A stretch of 64,000 bases of DNA from Opitutia bacterium (GTDB lineage Bacteria > Verrucomicrobiota > Verrucomicrobiia > Opitutales > UBA953): assembly GCA_947453335.1 (NCBI GenBank), contig CANGFP010000001.1:186001-250000 (forward strand). Reading direction: 5' to 3'. Below, in pieces: positions 47,023-55,623 of this stretch. The translations under genes were made by a program, and so were the position numbers. Each line of letters starts with the position of its first letter. The stretch's first letter is position 1. Under the pieces are notes generated by a model. It was not told where the DNA came from. It ran no database searches and was given only the letters and a program-made list of their open reading frames with translations.

Positions 47023-47832
47023 ATGGTCCAGGAAAACGGAAAAGAACAAACCCTCGCGCTCAAGCTCCGCGTCTGGCGCCAGCGCCGCGGCCAGCCCGGC
47101 GCCTTCGAGGAGCACGCCCTCGCGGCGGTGCCGACCTCGGCCTCCTTCCTCGAGATGATGGACATGCTCAACGAGCAGCTCATCAAGGAAGGCAAGGACA
47201 CCTTCGCCTTCGACCATGACTGCCGCGAAGGCATCTGTGGCATGTGCTCGATGACCATCAACGGCATGCCCCACGGCCCCATCCCGGGCGTGACGACCTG
47301 CCAGCTGCACATGCGCAACTTCCGCGACGGCGAGACGATCACCGTCGAGCCGTGGCGCGCCCGCGCCTTCCCGGTGCTCAAGGACCTCGCCGTCGACCGC
47401 TCGGCCTTCGACAAGGTGATCCAGTCCGGCGGCTTCATCACCGTCCGCACCGGCTCCGCCCCCGAGGCCAACAACATCCCGGTGCCCAAGCCCATCGCCG
47501 ACGAGGCCATGGACGCGGCCGAGTGCATCGGTTGCGGCGCCTGCGTGGCGTCCTGCAAGAACGGCTCCGCGATGCTCTTCGTCGGCGCCAAGATCAACCA
47601 CCTCAACATCCTGCCGCAGGGCCAGGCCGAGCGCGACCGCCGCACCTTGGCCATGGTGAAGACCATGGACGAAGCCGGCTTCGGCAACTGCACCAACTAC
47701 GGCGAGTGCCAGGCGCACTGCCCGAAGAGCATCACGCTCGACGTCATCGCCAAGCTGAACCGCGACTACCTCCGGGCCCGCGTGAAGGAGTTCTTCTCCT
47801 CCACCGGCAAGCCCTCCAAGGGCGGCGACTGA
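47023..47832 (+). CDS. sdhB: Succinate dehydrogenase iron-sulfur subunit
   Basis: A 269-residue subunit that passes electrons from FAD to the quinone site. The N-terminal ferredoxin domain has [15 protein letters not shown] near 67 with a later Cys (TTC) for the [2Fe-2S] cluster. The C-terminal part has [14 protein letters not shown] near 168 and [16 protein letters not shown] near 220 for the [4Fe-4S] and [3Fe-4S] clusters. ATG 47023 begins 5 bp after sdhA. Transcription ends at the perfect 13-bp terminator hairpin at 47855-47883. Confidence 0.96.
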   Translation: MVQENGKEQTLALKLRVWRQRRGQPGAFEEHALAAVPTSASFLEMMDMLNEQLIKEGKDTFAFDHDCREGICGMCSMTINGMPHGPIPGVTTCQLHMRNFRDGETITVEPWRARAFPVLKDLAVDRSAFDKVIQSGGFITVRTGSAPEANNIPVPKPIADEAMDAAECIGCGACVASCKNGSAMLFVGAKINHLNILPQGQAERDRRTLAMVKTMDEAGFGNCTNYGECQAHCPKSITLDVIAKLNRDYLRARVKEFFSSTGKPSKGGD

Positions 47833-47854
47833 GCGGCGTTCCGGAGGGCAACGG

Positions 47855-47883
47855 AAAAGGGACGTCCGTCGGACGTCCCTTTT
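47855..47883. terminator. Strong bidirectional Rho-independent terminator
   Basis: A perfect 13-bp stem (47855-47867 with 47871-47883) with a 3-nt loop and T-rich ends on both strands. It ends sdhCAB on the plus strand and the CotH/VTC/DUF4956 cluster on the minus strand. Confidence 0.95.
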
Positions 47884-47907
47884 GTTTCCGGACCTGGCGA
47901 CCGCGCC

Positions 47908-48657
47908 TCAGTCGCTGTCCTGCGCGACCAGGTCGTTGGCCTTGGTGATGAGCACGCGGTTGTTGCCGTTGGCCATCTGCAGGGCGTTCGTGAAGGTGTT
48001 CAGCTCGGCGAGGTCGTTGAGCGTGATGTCGTAGACGAGCTCGGTCATCATGCCGGCCTGGATGGTCTCCGCGGAGACGAGCTCATGGCTGACGAGGTAT
48101 TGCTTGAAGGGCGCGGCGAAGGCCTGGTCGTAGTTGAGGTCGTTGCCGACGCGGATGCGCAGGACGTGCGAGCCGCGCTTGGTGCCGAAGAGGGTGATGG
48201 TCCCGAGCACGTAGATGACGGCGCAGACGAGCGGGACGGTGATCAGGGCCAGTTCGTACTGGCGGGCGCCGACGGCCAGGCCGGTGGCCATCGCCAGGAA
48301 GATGAAGCCGATGTCCCTCGCCTGCGAGACGCTGCGGCGGAAGCGGATGATGGAGAACGCGGCGAACATGCCGAAGGCGGTCTCCTTGTTGCCGTGCACG
48401 ACCATGATCACCATGGTGACGACGGTGCCGAGGATGATCAGCGTGTTGACGTAGTCCTGGGAGTACTTCGTGCCGCGGTAGGTGACCTTGTAGAGGAGCG
48501 CGATGAGGCTGTTGAGGACGAAGCTGAAGAGGATGGCGAAGATGATCTCCTTCACGCCGGGGTGCTGCAGCTGCGCACCGGGGGCGAAGAGGGCGTCGAG
48601 GATGCCGTCGCTGTCGGCGACGGATTGGGCCTGGGCGGCGAGGAGGGGGAGGAACAT
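47908..48657 (-). CDS. DUF4956 integral membrane protein
   Basis: A 249-residue protein with about four transmembrane helices (about 40-60, 75-95, 115-130 and 138-160) and a soluble C-terminal domain (about 165-249). GMFAAFSIIRFRRSVSQARDIGFIFLAMATGL near 98-128 is the conserved DUF4956 core, where a basic FRRSVSQARD segment between helices resembles the MgtC/SapB-like layout. To my knowledge DUF4956 genes often neighbour VTC-domain genes, as here, though no function is known. It is last in the minus-strand cluster CotH-CotH-VTC-DUF4956 and ends at the 47855 terminator. Confidence 0.8.
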   Translation of the reverse strand: MFLPLLAAQAQSVADSDGILDALFAPGAQLQHPGVKEIIFAILFSFVLNSLIALLYKVTYRGTKYSQDYVNTLIILGTVVTMVIMVVHGNKETAFGMFAAFSIIRFRRSVSQARDIGFIFLAMATGLAVGARQYELALITVPLVCAVIYVLGTITLFGTKRGSHVLRIRVGNDLNYDQAFAAPFKQYLVSHELVSAETIQAGMMTELVYDITLNDLAELNTFTNALQMANGNNRVLITKANDLVAQDSD

Positions 48658-48677
48658 AAGCGGAGAGAAAAAGGGGG

Positions 48678-49430
48678 TTAGGCGGCGATGGAGAGATGGC
48701 GGCCGGAGATGCGCAAGCCTTCGCCGTACTTGCTGAACTGACGAGGGTACAGGCGCAGGTGGCTGAGGTGGGCGGCGAAGGCGTACGGCACGGAGCCGGC
48801 GCCCTTGACCTCCATGATGCAATGGTCGGCGGGCAGGACGTATTGGTTGAACCGGCGGTCGTCCACGGTCGGCGTCAGCTCGTCGAAGCGCACGGCGATG
48901 TCGTGGTCGAAGGTCACGCGCAGCGGCTCGCGGCCGAGCTCGGCCTCCTCCGGCAGGTGCAGGAAGTAGGCGTGGCGGTCGTAGCGCATGACGCAGGTCG
49001 GCCGGAAGCCTTCCTGGGCGACGAGGCGATGGACCTCCTCGGCGATCCGGAGGTCGTGCGCGGAGAACGAGGCGTCGGGCCGGGCGCCCTGGGAGACGGC
49101 CAGGGCCTGGGCCAGCGTGGTCTGGATCCGGCGCTTCACGCCGCGGCCGTCGGCCTTGTGCTTCACCTCGATGAAGCTCGTGGGCGCGATGGCTCCGTCC
49201 AGCGAACCGTAGACGCGCACGCGCAGCTTGCGGCGGGAGGGGATGCCGCGCCACGCGTCCCAGTAGCAGCGCAGGTCGGGCGAATCGTAGTAGAGGCTGA
49301 CGATCGGGTAGTGGCCGTCCGAGCCGCCATGGGTATCGGGCAACAGCTGGCCGGCGAGGCGCCCGAGCAGCTCGTCGCGCCGTTCGCGGCGGATGAGGAA
49401 CTTGTACTCGAAGCGGTCGGCGGTGTCCAT
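48678..49430 (-). CDS. VTC-domain protein (polyphosphate polymerase-like)
   Basis: A 250-residue soluble protein of the VTC/CYTH-like tunnel fold. Basic and acidic residues expected inside the tunnel are visible: FEYKFLI at 7-13, SLYYDSPD near 45, RRKLRVRVYG near 66, FIEVKHK near 85, MRYDRHAYF near 148, and NQYVLPADHCIMEVKG near 195-211. Yeast Vtc4, the founding enzyme, makes polyphosphate from ATP; bacterial homologues lack the SPX regulatory domain, as here. Product identity is not proven by sequence. It is 4 bp after the first CotH-like gene and 20 bp before the DUF4956 gene. Confidence 0.85.
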   Translation of the reverse strand: MDTADRFEYKFLIRRERRDELLGRLAGQLLPDTHGGSDGHYPIVSLYYDSPDLRCYWDAWRGIPSRRKLRVRVYGSLDGAIAPTSFIEVKHKADGRGVKRRIQTTLAQALAVSQGARPDASFSAHDLRIAEEVHRLVAQEGFRPTCVMRYDRHAYFLHLPEEAELGREPLRVTFDHDIAVRFDELTPTVDDRRFNQYVLPADHCIMEVKGAGSVPYAFAAHLSHLRLYPRQFSKYGEGLRISGRHLSIAA

Positions 49431-49434
49431 CGGC

Positions 49435-51159
49435 TCAGGGGAGGCGCGTCACGGTGACGCTGCCGCGGTCGAGCCAGAGCTCGCCGGCTTCGGCGCGGAG
49501 CTCGACGGCGAGCGTCGGGTCGTTGTCGCCGACGGTGAAGTCGACGGAGATGGGCTTCCAGGGGCTGTCGCCGACCAGCGGCGTGGACTTGGCGTCGGTG
49601 CTGCTGCCGTGCACGCGGAGGCGTCCGCCCTTGGCGGCGTCGCCGGCGGGCTTGATGCCTTTCCACTGCAGTTTGCCTTCGAGGCGGTAGCGGCCGGGCG
49701 AGAGCGAGAGCGGCAGGCGCCAGTCGGAGCCCTTCTCCGCGCCGATCTTGAGGTAGAGGCAATCCTTGCCGGCGTAGGCGGTCTCCTTGGCGTCGCCTTT
49801 GTCCGTCGACCAGACCCAGCCGTAGTTGGCCATGCCGAGCACGGCCTTCCCGCCCGGGGCGCGCAGGCGGTAGGCGTCCTCGACCTGCGCCTTCACGTTG
49901 TCGAGGCGCGCCTTGATCTCGCGCGCGGCGTCCTTGCCGCGCTGGTCGAAGCGCTTGGCCTCCTCTGGGTCGATGGGCTTGAGCTTCACCTTGAGTTCCG
50001 CGGCGACCTCGAGGGCGCGGCGCGGCCAGTCGATGGGCCGCAGGACCTTCTCGTAGACGCCGAAGAACTGCGTCCGGGCGCGCTCACGCATCGTCTTGTC
50101 GAAGAGCAGGGCGTTGGGCACGGCCTTGCCGGGCGGCTTGAAGATGTACCAGCGGGGGTCGCCGAACATCTGGTCCATCCCGTGGAGGATGAAGTAGAAG
50201 CGGCCGCTGCCGGGGTCCTCGTAGATGCGGTAGTTGTTCTGGTTGAACGAATACCCGTCCCAGTGGCAGAGCACCTGCTCCATCGCGAGGTGGCGGAAGT
50301 AGGCGTCGACATCCAGGATCTTCTCCATGCGCTCGAGCCGCTTCGCCGGGTTCGGTTCGGCGACCGCGCCGCAGAGCTCCAGCAGGCGCGACTTCTCGGC
50401 GGGGTCGCCCTTGTCGCACTCGAGGTTGGGGTTGATCTCGTTGACGAAGCCGCCGTCGTAGAGGTGGCCGCTGGTGTTCCTGAAGAAGTAGTGCAGGAAC
50501 TCCCCGTTGAAGCCTTCCTTGAGCACGTACGTGCCGAGGACCTTGTTGTTCAAGGTGACGTAGGCGTGCGTGCAGCGGGAGGCGGGGATGCCGGCGCGGC
50601 GGGCCATCTCGCCCGCGAGCTGCTCGTGCAGCATCGTGCCGTCCTGCGCGCAGTTGTTCAGCTGGAACTTCGTGCAGCCGCGGAACTCCTGGGACTTGTG
50701 GACCTTGTCGGTGCGGATCGAAAAGCCCGGGCGGTCGTCGTTGATCTGGCGGAAGCTGCCGGCGGAGCCTTTCAGCTTGATGAGGCAGTCCGCGAGGGTC
50801 TGTCCGTTGGATTCCTTGAGCGTGAACTTGACGAGGGTGCGCGGGTCCTTGGCCAGCGCCGTCATGCCTTCAGGGGAGATCACCAGGGTGAGCCGCGGGA
50901 CGATCCCGGCGAAGAGCGCGTCATCCGGCAGGTCGGGTGCCTTGGGCAGGACGGGCGCGGCCGGGACGTCGGGCGCGCCTATCACGGGGGTGTCCGGCGT
51001 CGTGGGGGGCGTCTGCGCCGGCAGGGCCGCCGCCAGGCATAAGGCAGCGATCCAAGCGGTGCGGGGGCGACGCGGTTGCTGATGGCTGGAGGGGTGGGCT
51101 TCCAAGCGGGGTGGGGGAGGCGCTAAAATGCCCCTGCGATTTTGGGGAGTCAACCCCAT
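49435..51159 (-). CDS. CotH-family exported protein (kinase-like fold), copy 1
   Basis: A 574-residue protein with a signal-like segment (about 33-49, AWIAALCLAAALPAQ) after a long N-terminal extension. The CotH core begins near 80; KLKGSAGSFRQINDDRPGFSIR is near 130 and NNYRIYEDPGSGRFYFILHGMDQMFG near 320. CotH proteins are protein kinases in Bacillus spore coats. Many CotH proteins have a WD-x-D metal/ATP motif at the second site, but this one reads HGMD, so activity is uncertain. The last 110 residues form a beta domain that could bind carbohydrate. ATG 51159 is the only in-frame ATG near; a TTG at 51105 would give a shorter signal peptide. Confidence 0.8.
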   Translation of the reverse strand: MGLTPQNRRGILAPPPPRLEAHPSSHQQPRRPRTAWIAALCLAAALPAQTPPTTPDTPVIGAPDVPAAPVLPKAPDLPDDALFAGIVPRLTLVISPEGMTALAKDPRTLVKFTLKESNGQTLADCLIKLKGSAGSFRQINDDRPGFSIRTDKVHKSQEFRGCTKFQLNNCAQDGTMLHEQLAGEMARRAGIPASRCTHAYVTLNNKVLGTYVLKEGFNGEFLHYFFRNTSGHLYDGGFVNEINPNLECDKGDPAEKSRLLELCGAVAEPNPAKRLERMEKILDVDAYFRHLAMEQVLCHWDGYSFNQNNYRIYEDPGSGRFYFILHGMDQMFGDPRWYIFKPPGKAVPNALLFDKTMRERARTQFFGVYEKVLRPIDWPRRALEVAAELKVKLKPIDPEEAKRFDQRGKDAAREIKARLDNVKAQVEDAYRLRAPGGKAVLGMANYGWVWSTDKGDAKETAYAGKDCLYLKIGAEKGSDWRLPLSLSPGRYRLEGKLQWKGIKPAGDAAKGGRLRVHGSSTDAKSTPLVGDSPWKPISVDFTVGDNDPTLAVELRAEAGELWLDRGSVTVTRLP

Positions 51160-51223
51160 GGGGCGGTTGGGAATAAGGTTTATTCCTCAAACCGCCGGAA
51201 CTTTTTTCGCGCACGGATTTCCG

Positions 51224-52921
51224 TCAGGGCAACCGCACCAGCTGCACGCTGTTCCGGTCGATCCAAAGTTCGCCGGAGACGCCGGGCGGAAGTTCGGCGA
51301 CGAGCGTCGGGTCGTTGTCCGTGACGGTGAAATCCAAGGCGACGGCTTTCCACGGCGAGTCCCCGACGAAGGTCGTGGCGGCCGGGCCGACGGCGTCGCC
51401 CGAGAGGCGGAGCCGCGCGCCCTTGGCGCCGTTGGCGCCGGGCTTGACGCCCTTGTGCTGGACCTTCGCCTCGAGGCGGTAGCGTCCGGGCGCGAGGCAG
51501 AGGGCGAGGCGGAACTCCGCGCGGCCTTCCGGGGTGGCCTGCAGGTAGAAGGTGTCCTTGCCGGCGACGTTCTTCTCCGCGGCCTGGCCTTTGTCCGCCG
51601 ACGGGAACCAGAGGTAGTTGCCGAGCGCGGCCTTGCCGCCGCCGGGCGAGCGCAGGCGGTACGCATCCTCGAACTGCATCTTCACGAAATCCATCCGCGC
51701 GCGGACCTGTTTCGCCCCGTCCTTGCCGCGTTGTTCGAAGCGCTTGGCTTCCGCGGGGTCGATGGCCTGCAGCTTGGCCTTGAGCTCGGCGGCGACCTGT
51801 TCGGTCCGGCGGCCCCAGTCGTAGGCGCGCACGACCTTCTCGTAGACCAGGAGGCTCTGCTGGCGGAAGCGTTCGCGGATCGCCGGGGCGTCCTTCGAGG
51901 TCCAAAGGGCCTGCGCGACGGCGGTGACGCTCGCGCCGGGGTAGAGCGGGGCGGTGACCGGCGAGGAAAGCACGTAGGCGCGGGGGTTGCTCTGGCCCCA
52001 CGAGTCGACGCCGAACATGTTGTCCATGCCGTGCATGATGAACACGAACCTGCCGGCGTCGGGGTCCTCGTAGACGCGGTAGTTGTTCGCGCGGTACGAG
52101 TAGCCGTCCCCGTGCACCATGATGTTCTCCATGGCCAGGTGGCGCAGGTAGAGGTCGATGTCCAGGCTCCTGGCGACGCGGCCGGCGCGCTTGGCGGCGT
52201 CGGGTTCGGCGAGGGCCGCGGCGAACTCCGTGATGCGCGACTTCTCCGCGGGGTCGCCGTGGTCGCATTCCAGTCCGGGGCTGATGTCGTTGTGCAGGCC
52301 GCCGTCGTAGAGGTGGCCGCTGGTGTTGCGGAAGAAGTACCGCAGGAACTCGGCGTTGAAGCCTTCCTTGAGGACGTACGTGCCTTGGACCTTGCCGTTG
52401 AGGGTGACGAACGCGTGCGTGCAACGGGAGGCGGGGATGCCGGCCTTGCGCGCCATCTCGCCGGCGATCTGCTCGTGGAGGTAGGTGCCGTCCTGGGCGC
52501 AGTTGTTGAGCTGGAACTTCGCGCACCCGCGGTACTCCTGGCGTTTGCGCACCTTGTCGGTGCGGATCGAGAGACCCGGGCGGTCCTCGTTGATCTGGCG
52601 GAGGCTGCCGGCGGAGCCCTTGATCTTGACCAGGCAATCCTCGTACGTCGCGCCGCCGACCTCCCTCATCGTCATCGGCACCAGCGTGCGCGGCTCCTTC
52701 ATGAGGCGCTGGATGTTCTCCGGCGCGATCGTCAGCTGGAGGTGCGGCACGAAGCCGGCGAAGAGGGCGTCGTCGTTCTGGTCCGCGGGCCTGGGCGCGA
52801 CCGGCGCGGCCGGGACGTCGGGCGCGCCGATCGCCGGCGTGTCGGCCGCCGCCAGCGGGAGGCAGCCGCAGGCCAGGGCGAAGCCGAGCGTCGCGAGGTG
52901 GGTGGAGGACGGGGCGGACAC
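51224..52921 (-). CDS. CotH-family exported protein (kinase-like fold), copy 2
   Basis: A 565-residue paralogue of the next gene downstream: both share DxPAIGAPDVPAAPV, KIKGSAGSLRQINEDRPG, KFQLNNCAQDGT, VLKEGFN, NTSGHLYDGG and the C-terminal beta domain with FVGDSPWK and DNDPTL. It also has HGMDNMFG in place of the common WD-x-D. No ATG is in frame near the N-terminus; GTG at 52921 gives a good signal peptide (STHLATLGFALACGCLPLAAA) and is chosen over TTG 52966. A 64-bp gap separates it from copy 1. It is divergent from the FecR-like gene, sharing about 110 bp of upstream DNA. Confidence 0.8.
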   Translation of the reverse strand: MSAPSSTHLATLGFALACGCLPLAAADTPAIGAPDVPAAPVAPRPADQNDDALFAGFVPHLQLTIAPENIQRLMKEPRTLVPMTMREVGGATYEDCLVKIKGSAGSLRQINEDRPGLSIRTDKVRKRQEYRGCAKFQLNNCAQDGTYLHEQIAGEMARKAGIPASRCTHAFVTLNGKVQGTYVLKEGFNAEFLRYFFRNTSGHLYDGGLHNDISPGLECDHGDPAEKSRITEFAAALAEPDAAKRAGRVARSLDIDLYLRHLAMENIMVHGDGYSYRANNYRVYEDPDAGRFVFIMHGMDNMFGVDSWGQSNPRAYVLSSPVTAPLYPGASVTAVAQALWTSKDAPAIRERFRQQSLLVYEKVVRAYDWGRRTEQVAAELKAKLQAIDPAEAKRFEQRGKDGAKQVRARMDFVKMQFEDAYRLRSPGGGKAALGNYLWFPSADKGQAAEKNVAGKDTFYLQATPEGRAEFRLALCLAPGRYRLEAKVQHKGVKPGANGAKGARLRLSGDAVGPAATTFVGDSPWKAVALDFTVTDNDPTLVAELPPGVSGELWIDRNSVQLVRLP

Positions 52922-53034
52922 GCGCGTGGGGTCCGTCCATCTCAGGCCGCCGCCCGCGGGAGTCAACCGCCGCTCCGCCGGCTTTCCCGCAGTGGCGTGT
53001 TGCTTCCGGGCGGGTGGCCCATCAATAAAAGGCC

Positions 53035-53754
53035 ATGCGCCCGCTTCTCGCCGCTTCCGCCATGGTTTCGCTCAGCCTGCTCTCCGGTTGCGCGGGTTCC
53101 CCGTACGAACCGGCGGAGAAGGCCTCCGGTCTCCATGACGGGCTGGCGTTGGTCGCCCCGGCCAAGGGCACGGTGATCATGCGCAGCCCGGCCAACAAGG
53201 TCGCCCTCCTGAAGGCCGCCTCCTACACGGAGCGCGGCACGACGCTCGAGACGCCCGCCGCCGCCAACGCTTCGTTCAGCCTCTTCAACGGCGTCTCCGG
53301 CACGGTGCAGGAGAACTCCGGGTTCCGCTTCCTGACCTTGCTCGGCGAGCCGGAAGGCTACAGCAATCCTTTCCGCGTCGAGACCGGCGACGGCAACTAC
53401 GAGCGCGGCTACTCGATCGTCGAGCTGGAGCTCCAGCGCGGCGGCGTCGACCTCGAGACCGGCTGGCTGAGCGCGCGCAGCGTCTGCGTCGTCCGCACCG
53501 AGGTCGGCCTGGTCAGGTACGTCGCCGGGACGGTCGCGATCCGCCTGACGCGCAACGACGCGGGCGAGCCGGTGCTGACGGTGACCTGTCCGCGCGGTTC
53601 GGCCGAGGTGTCCTACGTCAACTACACCAAGGACGCGGCGTACGCGAAGGCCGTCGTCCGCGGCGGCTACGTTCAGATCGCGCAGAATCCGACGTCCGGC
53701 CGCACGGTCGTCGTCGCGGGCGACGTCGTCCCGGCCAAGCCGGCCTCCAAGTAA
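53035..53754 (+). CDS. Small lipoprotein with a FecR-like beta domain
   Basis: A 239-residue lipoprotein (SLSLLSGC, lipid Cys at 19). The body is beta-rich; ETPAAANASFSLFNGVSGTVQENSGFRF near 85-112 resembles the FecR domain, a sandwich found in sensors and in surface proteins. No transmembrane helix or sigma-factor gene is nearby, so a classic FecR signalling role is unlikely. ATG 53035 starts the lipoprotein signal. It converges on the GH20 gene with 3 bp between stops. Function unknown. Confidence 0.6.
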   Translation: MRPLLAASAMVSLSLLSGCAGSPYEPAEKASGLHDGLALVAPAKGTVIMRSPANKVALLKAASYTERGTTLETPAAANASFSLFNGVSGTVQENSGFRFLTLLGEPEGYSNPFRVETGDGNYERGYSIVELELQRGGVDLETGWLSARSVCVVRTEVGLVRYVAGTVAIRLTRNDAGEPVLTVTCPRGSAEVSYVNYTKDAAYAKAVVRGGYVQIAQNPTSGRTVVVAGDVVPAKPASK

Positions 53755-53757
53755 GGG

Positions 53758-55503
53758 TCAGCCTAGGCGCAGCCCGGCCGCGCTTTCGGCGAGTCCGCCG
53801 CGGCGGGCGCGCTTCAGCCAGGCTTGTTCGTAGCGGGAACGGAGCTCGGCGGCCGCCGTCGGGGCGAGCGGGCGACCGGTCGCCCGGCCGAGGCCGGCGC
53901 GCGCGAGTTCGAGCCCGACGGCGAGCTCCTCCCTGACGCGGTCGTCCTTGATCGCCGCGACGAGCCGGGCGCTTTCTTCGAGGTAGGCCAGCGAGGCGGC
54001 GAGCTCCTTGGCGTCGACGCCGGCGACGAAGCCGGCGAGAGCCTCGGGCGCCGCGGTCAGGAAATCCCAGGTGAGGCTCTTGTTGCGGTTGGCCTTGGCG
54101 ATCTGGCCGTCGAGCCGCCCGAGGTGCGCGAGGGCCGCGGCGACGGCGCCGCCATCCTTTGCGTCCAGTCCGCCGAGGATCCCGCAGGCGGCCGCGTCGT
54201 CGGTCTGCTGGTTCGCCGCGCCGCACCAGGCTTGCGCGAGGCCCGCGGCCATCGGCAACCATGCGGTCGGCCAGGGCTGGTGCGAGCCGTTGTCTCCCCA
54301 AGTGGTGACGAGGACACCCTGGGCGCGGTGGCGCGCGGCGGCGGCGACGGCTTCGCGTTGGTTGGCCAGCGCGTTGTCCAGCCGGCCGGTGAAGCTCTGC
54401 CAGGCGCTGGTGCCGGGCGCGACGAGGTAGGCCCGGCCGAGCTCCTGCAGCCGACCGCATTGCGCCGCGAACGGATGGCCGGCGTCGTAACCCCAGACGA
54501 CGGGGGTGGCGTCGACCGGTGCGTCCTGCGCGAGCGCGAGGTCCTCGAGGAGGATGTCGCCCCAGAACTGCGGGGTGCGGCCGCGGCCGGAGGCGAGCGC
54601 GCAGATGCGGCGCAGGTGGTCGAGGTAGACGCGGTGCTTGCCGCGCGCGGCGACGGCGGCCTTGCTGTGGCCTTGGCCGAGTTCCCATGGTTCGTCGCCC
54701 CCGAGGTTCACCTGTCGGCTGCGGAAGCAGGGCAGGTAGGCGTCGAGGAGCTCCGCGACGAAGGCGAGCGAGGCGTCGTCGGGCTTGAGCGTGCCGGGGA
54801 ACTCCTTGAACTGTCCGGTGAGCGGATGGATCCAGCCTTCGGGGCATTCGGCGAGCGCGCGGTAGCGCGGGTGGCGCAGCCACCGCTCCATGTGGCCGAA
54901 GGTGTTCAGGTTCGGGACGAGTTCGATGCCGACCGCGGCGCAGGCGTCGTCGAGCGCGCGGACCTCCGCTGGCGTCAGCGGCGAGGCGTCGGCCCAGGCG
55001 TCTGCGTGGCCCGGGAACGCGAAGGTGTGTTCGACGTACAGCTGGAGCTGGTTGACGCGGAGCTGCGCGAGCGCGCGCACGAGGTCGAGGAGTTCCGCCT
55101 GCGTCGGCACCTTGCAGCGCGAGATGTCCAACATGAACCCGCGGACGGGGAGGTCGGGCGCGTCGGAGACCAGGAGGCAGGGCAGGGCGTCGGGGTGCTG
55201 GGCGTGGATCTGGCGGAGCGTCTGCGCGCCATAGAGGAGGCCCGCCGCGTCGCGCGCCTGCAGGCGGAGGCCTTCGGTGGAGATCTCCAGACGGTAGCCT
55301 TCGGGCTCGAGGCCTGCCGCCTGCTCGATGCGGCAAGCCCCTTCGGCGGGCGCGGCCAGCGCGGCTTGCGCGGCGACGATGGTCGCAGGGAGGCCGGCCA
55401 GGAAACGGCCCGTCGGGTGGGGCGCCGCCGGAGCCGCCAGGGAGCCCGTGCGCAGGCTCAATTCCCTTGGACGGGGGAAGAGACGCGGCGGTTGGGCGGG
55501 CAT
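53758..55503 (-). CDS. GH20-family beta-N-acetylhexosaminidase, cytoplasmic
   Basis: A 581-residue TIM-barrel glycosidase that removes terminal GlcNAc or GalNAc residues. An N-terminal GH20b-like domain (about 1-110) precedes PVRGFMLDISRCKVPTQAELLDLV at about 118-142, FGHMERWLRHP near 200 and the catalytic pair in NLGGDEPWELG near 265 (Asp-Glu). WGDILLEDL near 310 and VVWGYDAGHP near 335 follow the family pattern. There is no signal peptide (start MPAQPPRLFPRP), so it acts inside the cell on imported oligosaccharides or recycled wall fragments. It is divergent from the large cytochrome gene. Confidence 0.85.
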   Translation of the reverse strand: MPAQPPRLFPRPRELSLRTGSLAAPAAPHPTGRFLAGLPATIVAAQAALAAPAEGACRIEQAAGLEPEGYRLEISTEGLRLQARDAAGLLYGAQTLRQIHAQHPDALPCLLVSDAPDLPVRGFMLDISRCKVPTQAELLDLVRALAQLRVNQLQLYVEHTFAFPGHADAWADASPLTPAEVRALDDACAAVGIELVPNLNTFGHMERWLRHPRYRALAECPEGWIHPLTGQFKEFPGTLKPDDASLAFVAELLDAYLPCFRSRQVNLGGDEPWELGQGHSKAAVAARGKHRVYLDHLRRICALASGRGRTPQFWGDILLEDLALAQDAPVDATPVVWGYDAGHPFAAQCGRLQELGRAYLVAPGTSAWQSFTGRLDNALANQREAVAAAARHRAQGVLVTTWGDNGSHQPWPTAWLPMAAGLAQAWCGAANQQTDDAAACGILGGLDAKDGGAVAAALAHLGRLDGQIAKANRNKSLTWDFLTAAPEALAGFVAGVDAKELAASLAYLEESARLVAAIKDDRVREELAVGLELARAGLGRATGRPLAPTAAAELRSRYEQAWLKRARRGGLAESAAGLRLG

Positions 55504-55623
55504 ATTGGGAGGGTTAGGCCCGTTTATGCCACGGGCAAGCCCTCCTTGCGCCGCTTTTATGGTTCCCGCTTGGAACCACAGGGGAAACTCCTACATCTAC
55601 AACCTTCACCTACCCCGCATACC

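Noticed and set aside
49435-52921. CotH as evidence of endospores
   Set aside because: No other spore coat gene is present and the rest of the window is Gram-negative PVC-like (LptF/G, many lipoproteins). CotH-fold proteins are widespread outside spore formers.
53824-55623. A 600-codon open frame running on the plus strand into the PVC cytochrome gene
   Set aside because: It lies fully antisense to the GH20 gene, is Ala/Arg/Glu-rich with no motif, and joins the true gene only because no stop codon interrupts G+C-rich sequence. The signal peptide at ATG 55624 marks the real start.
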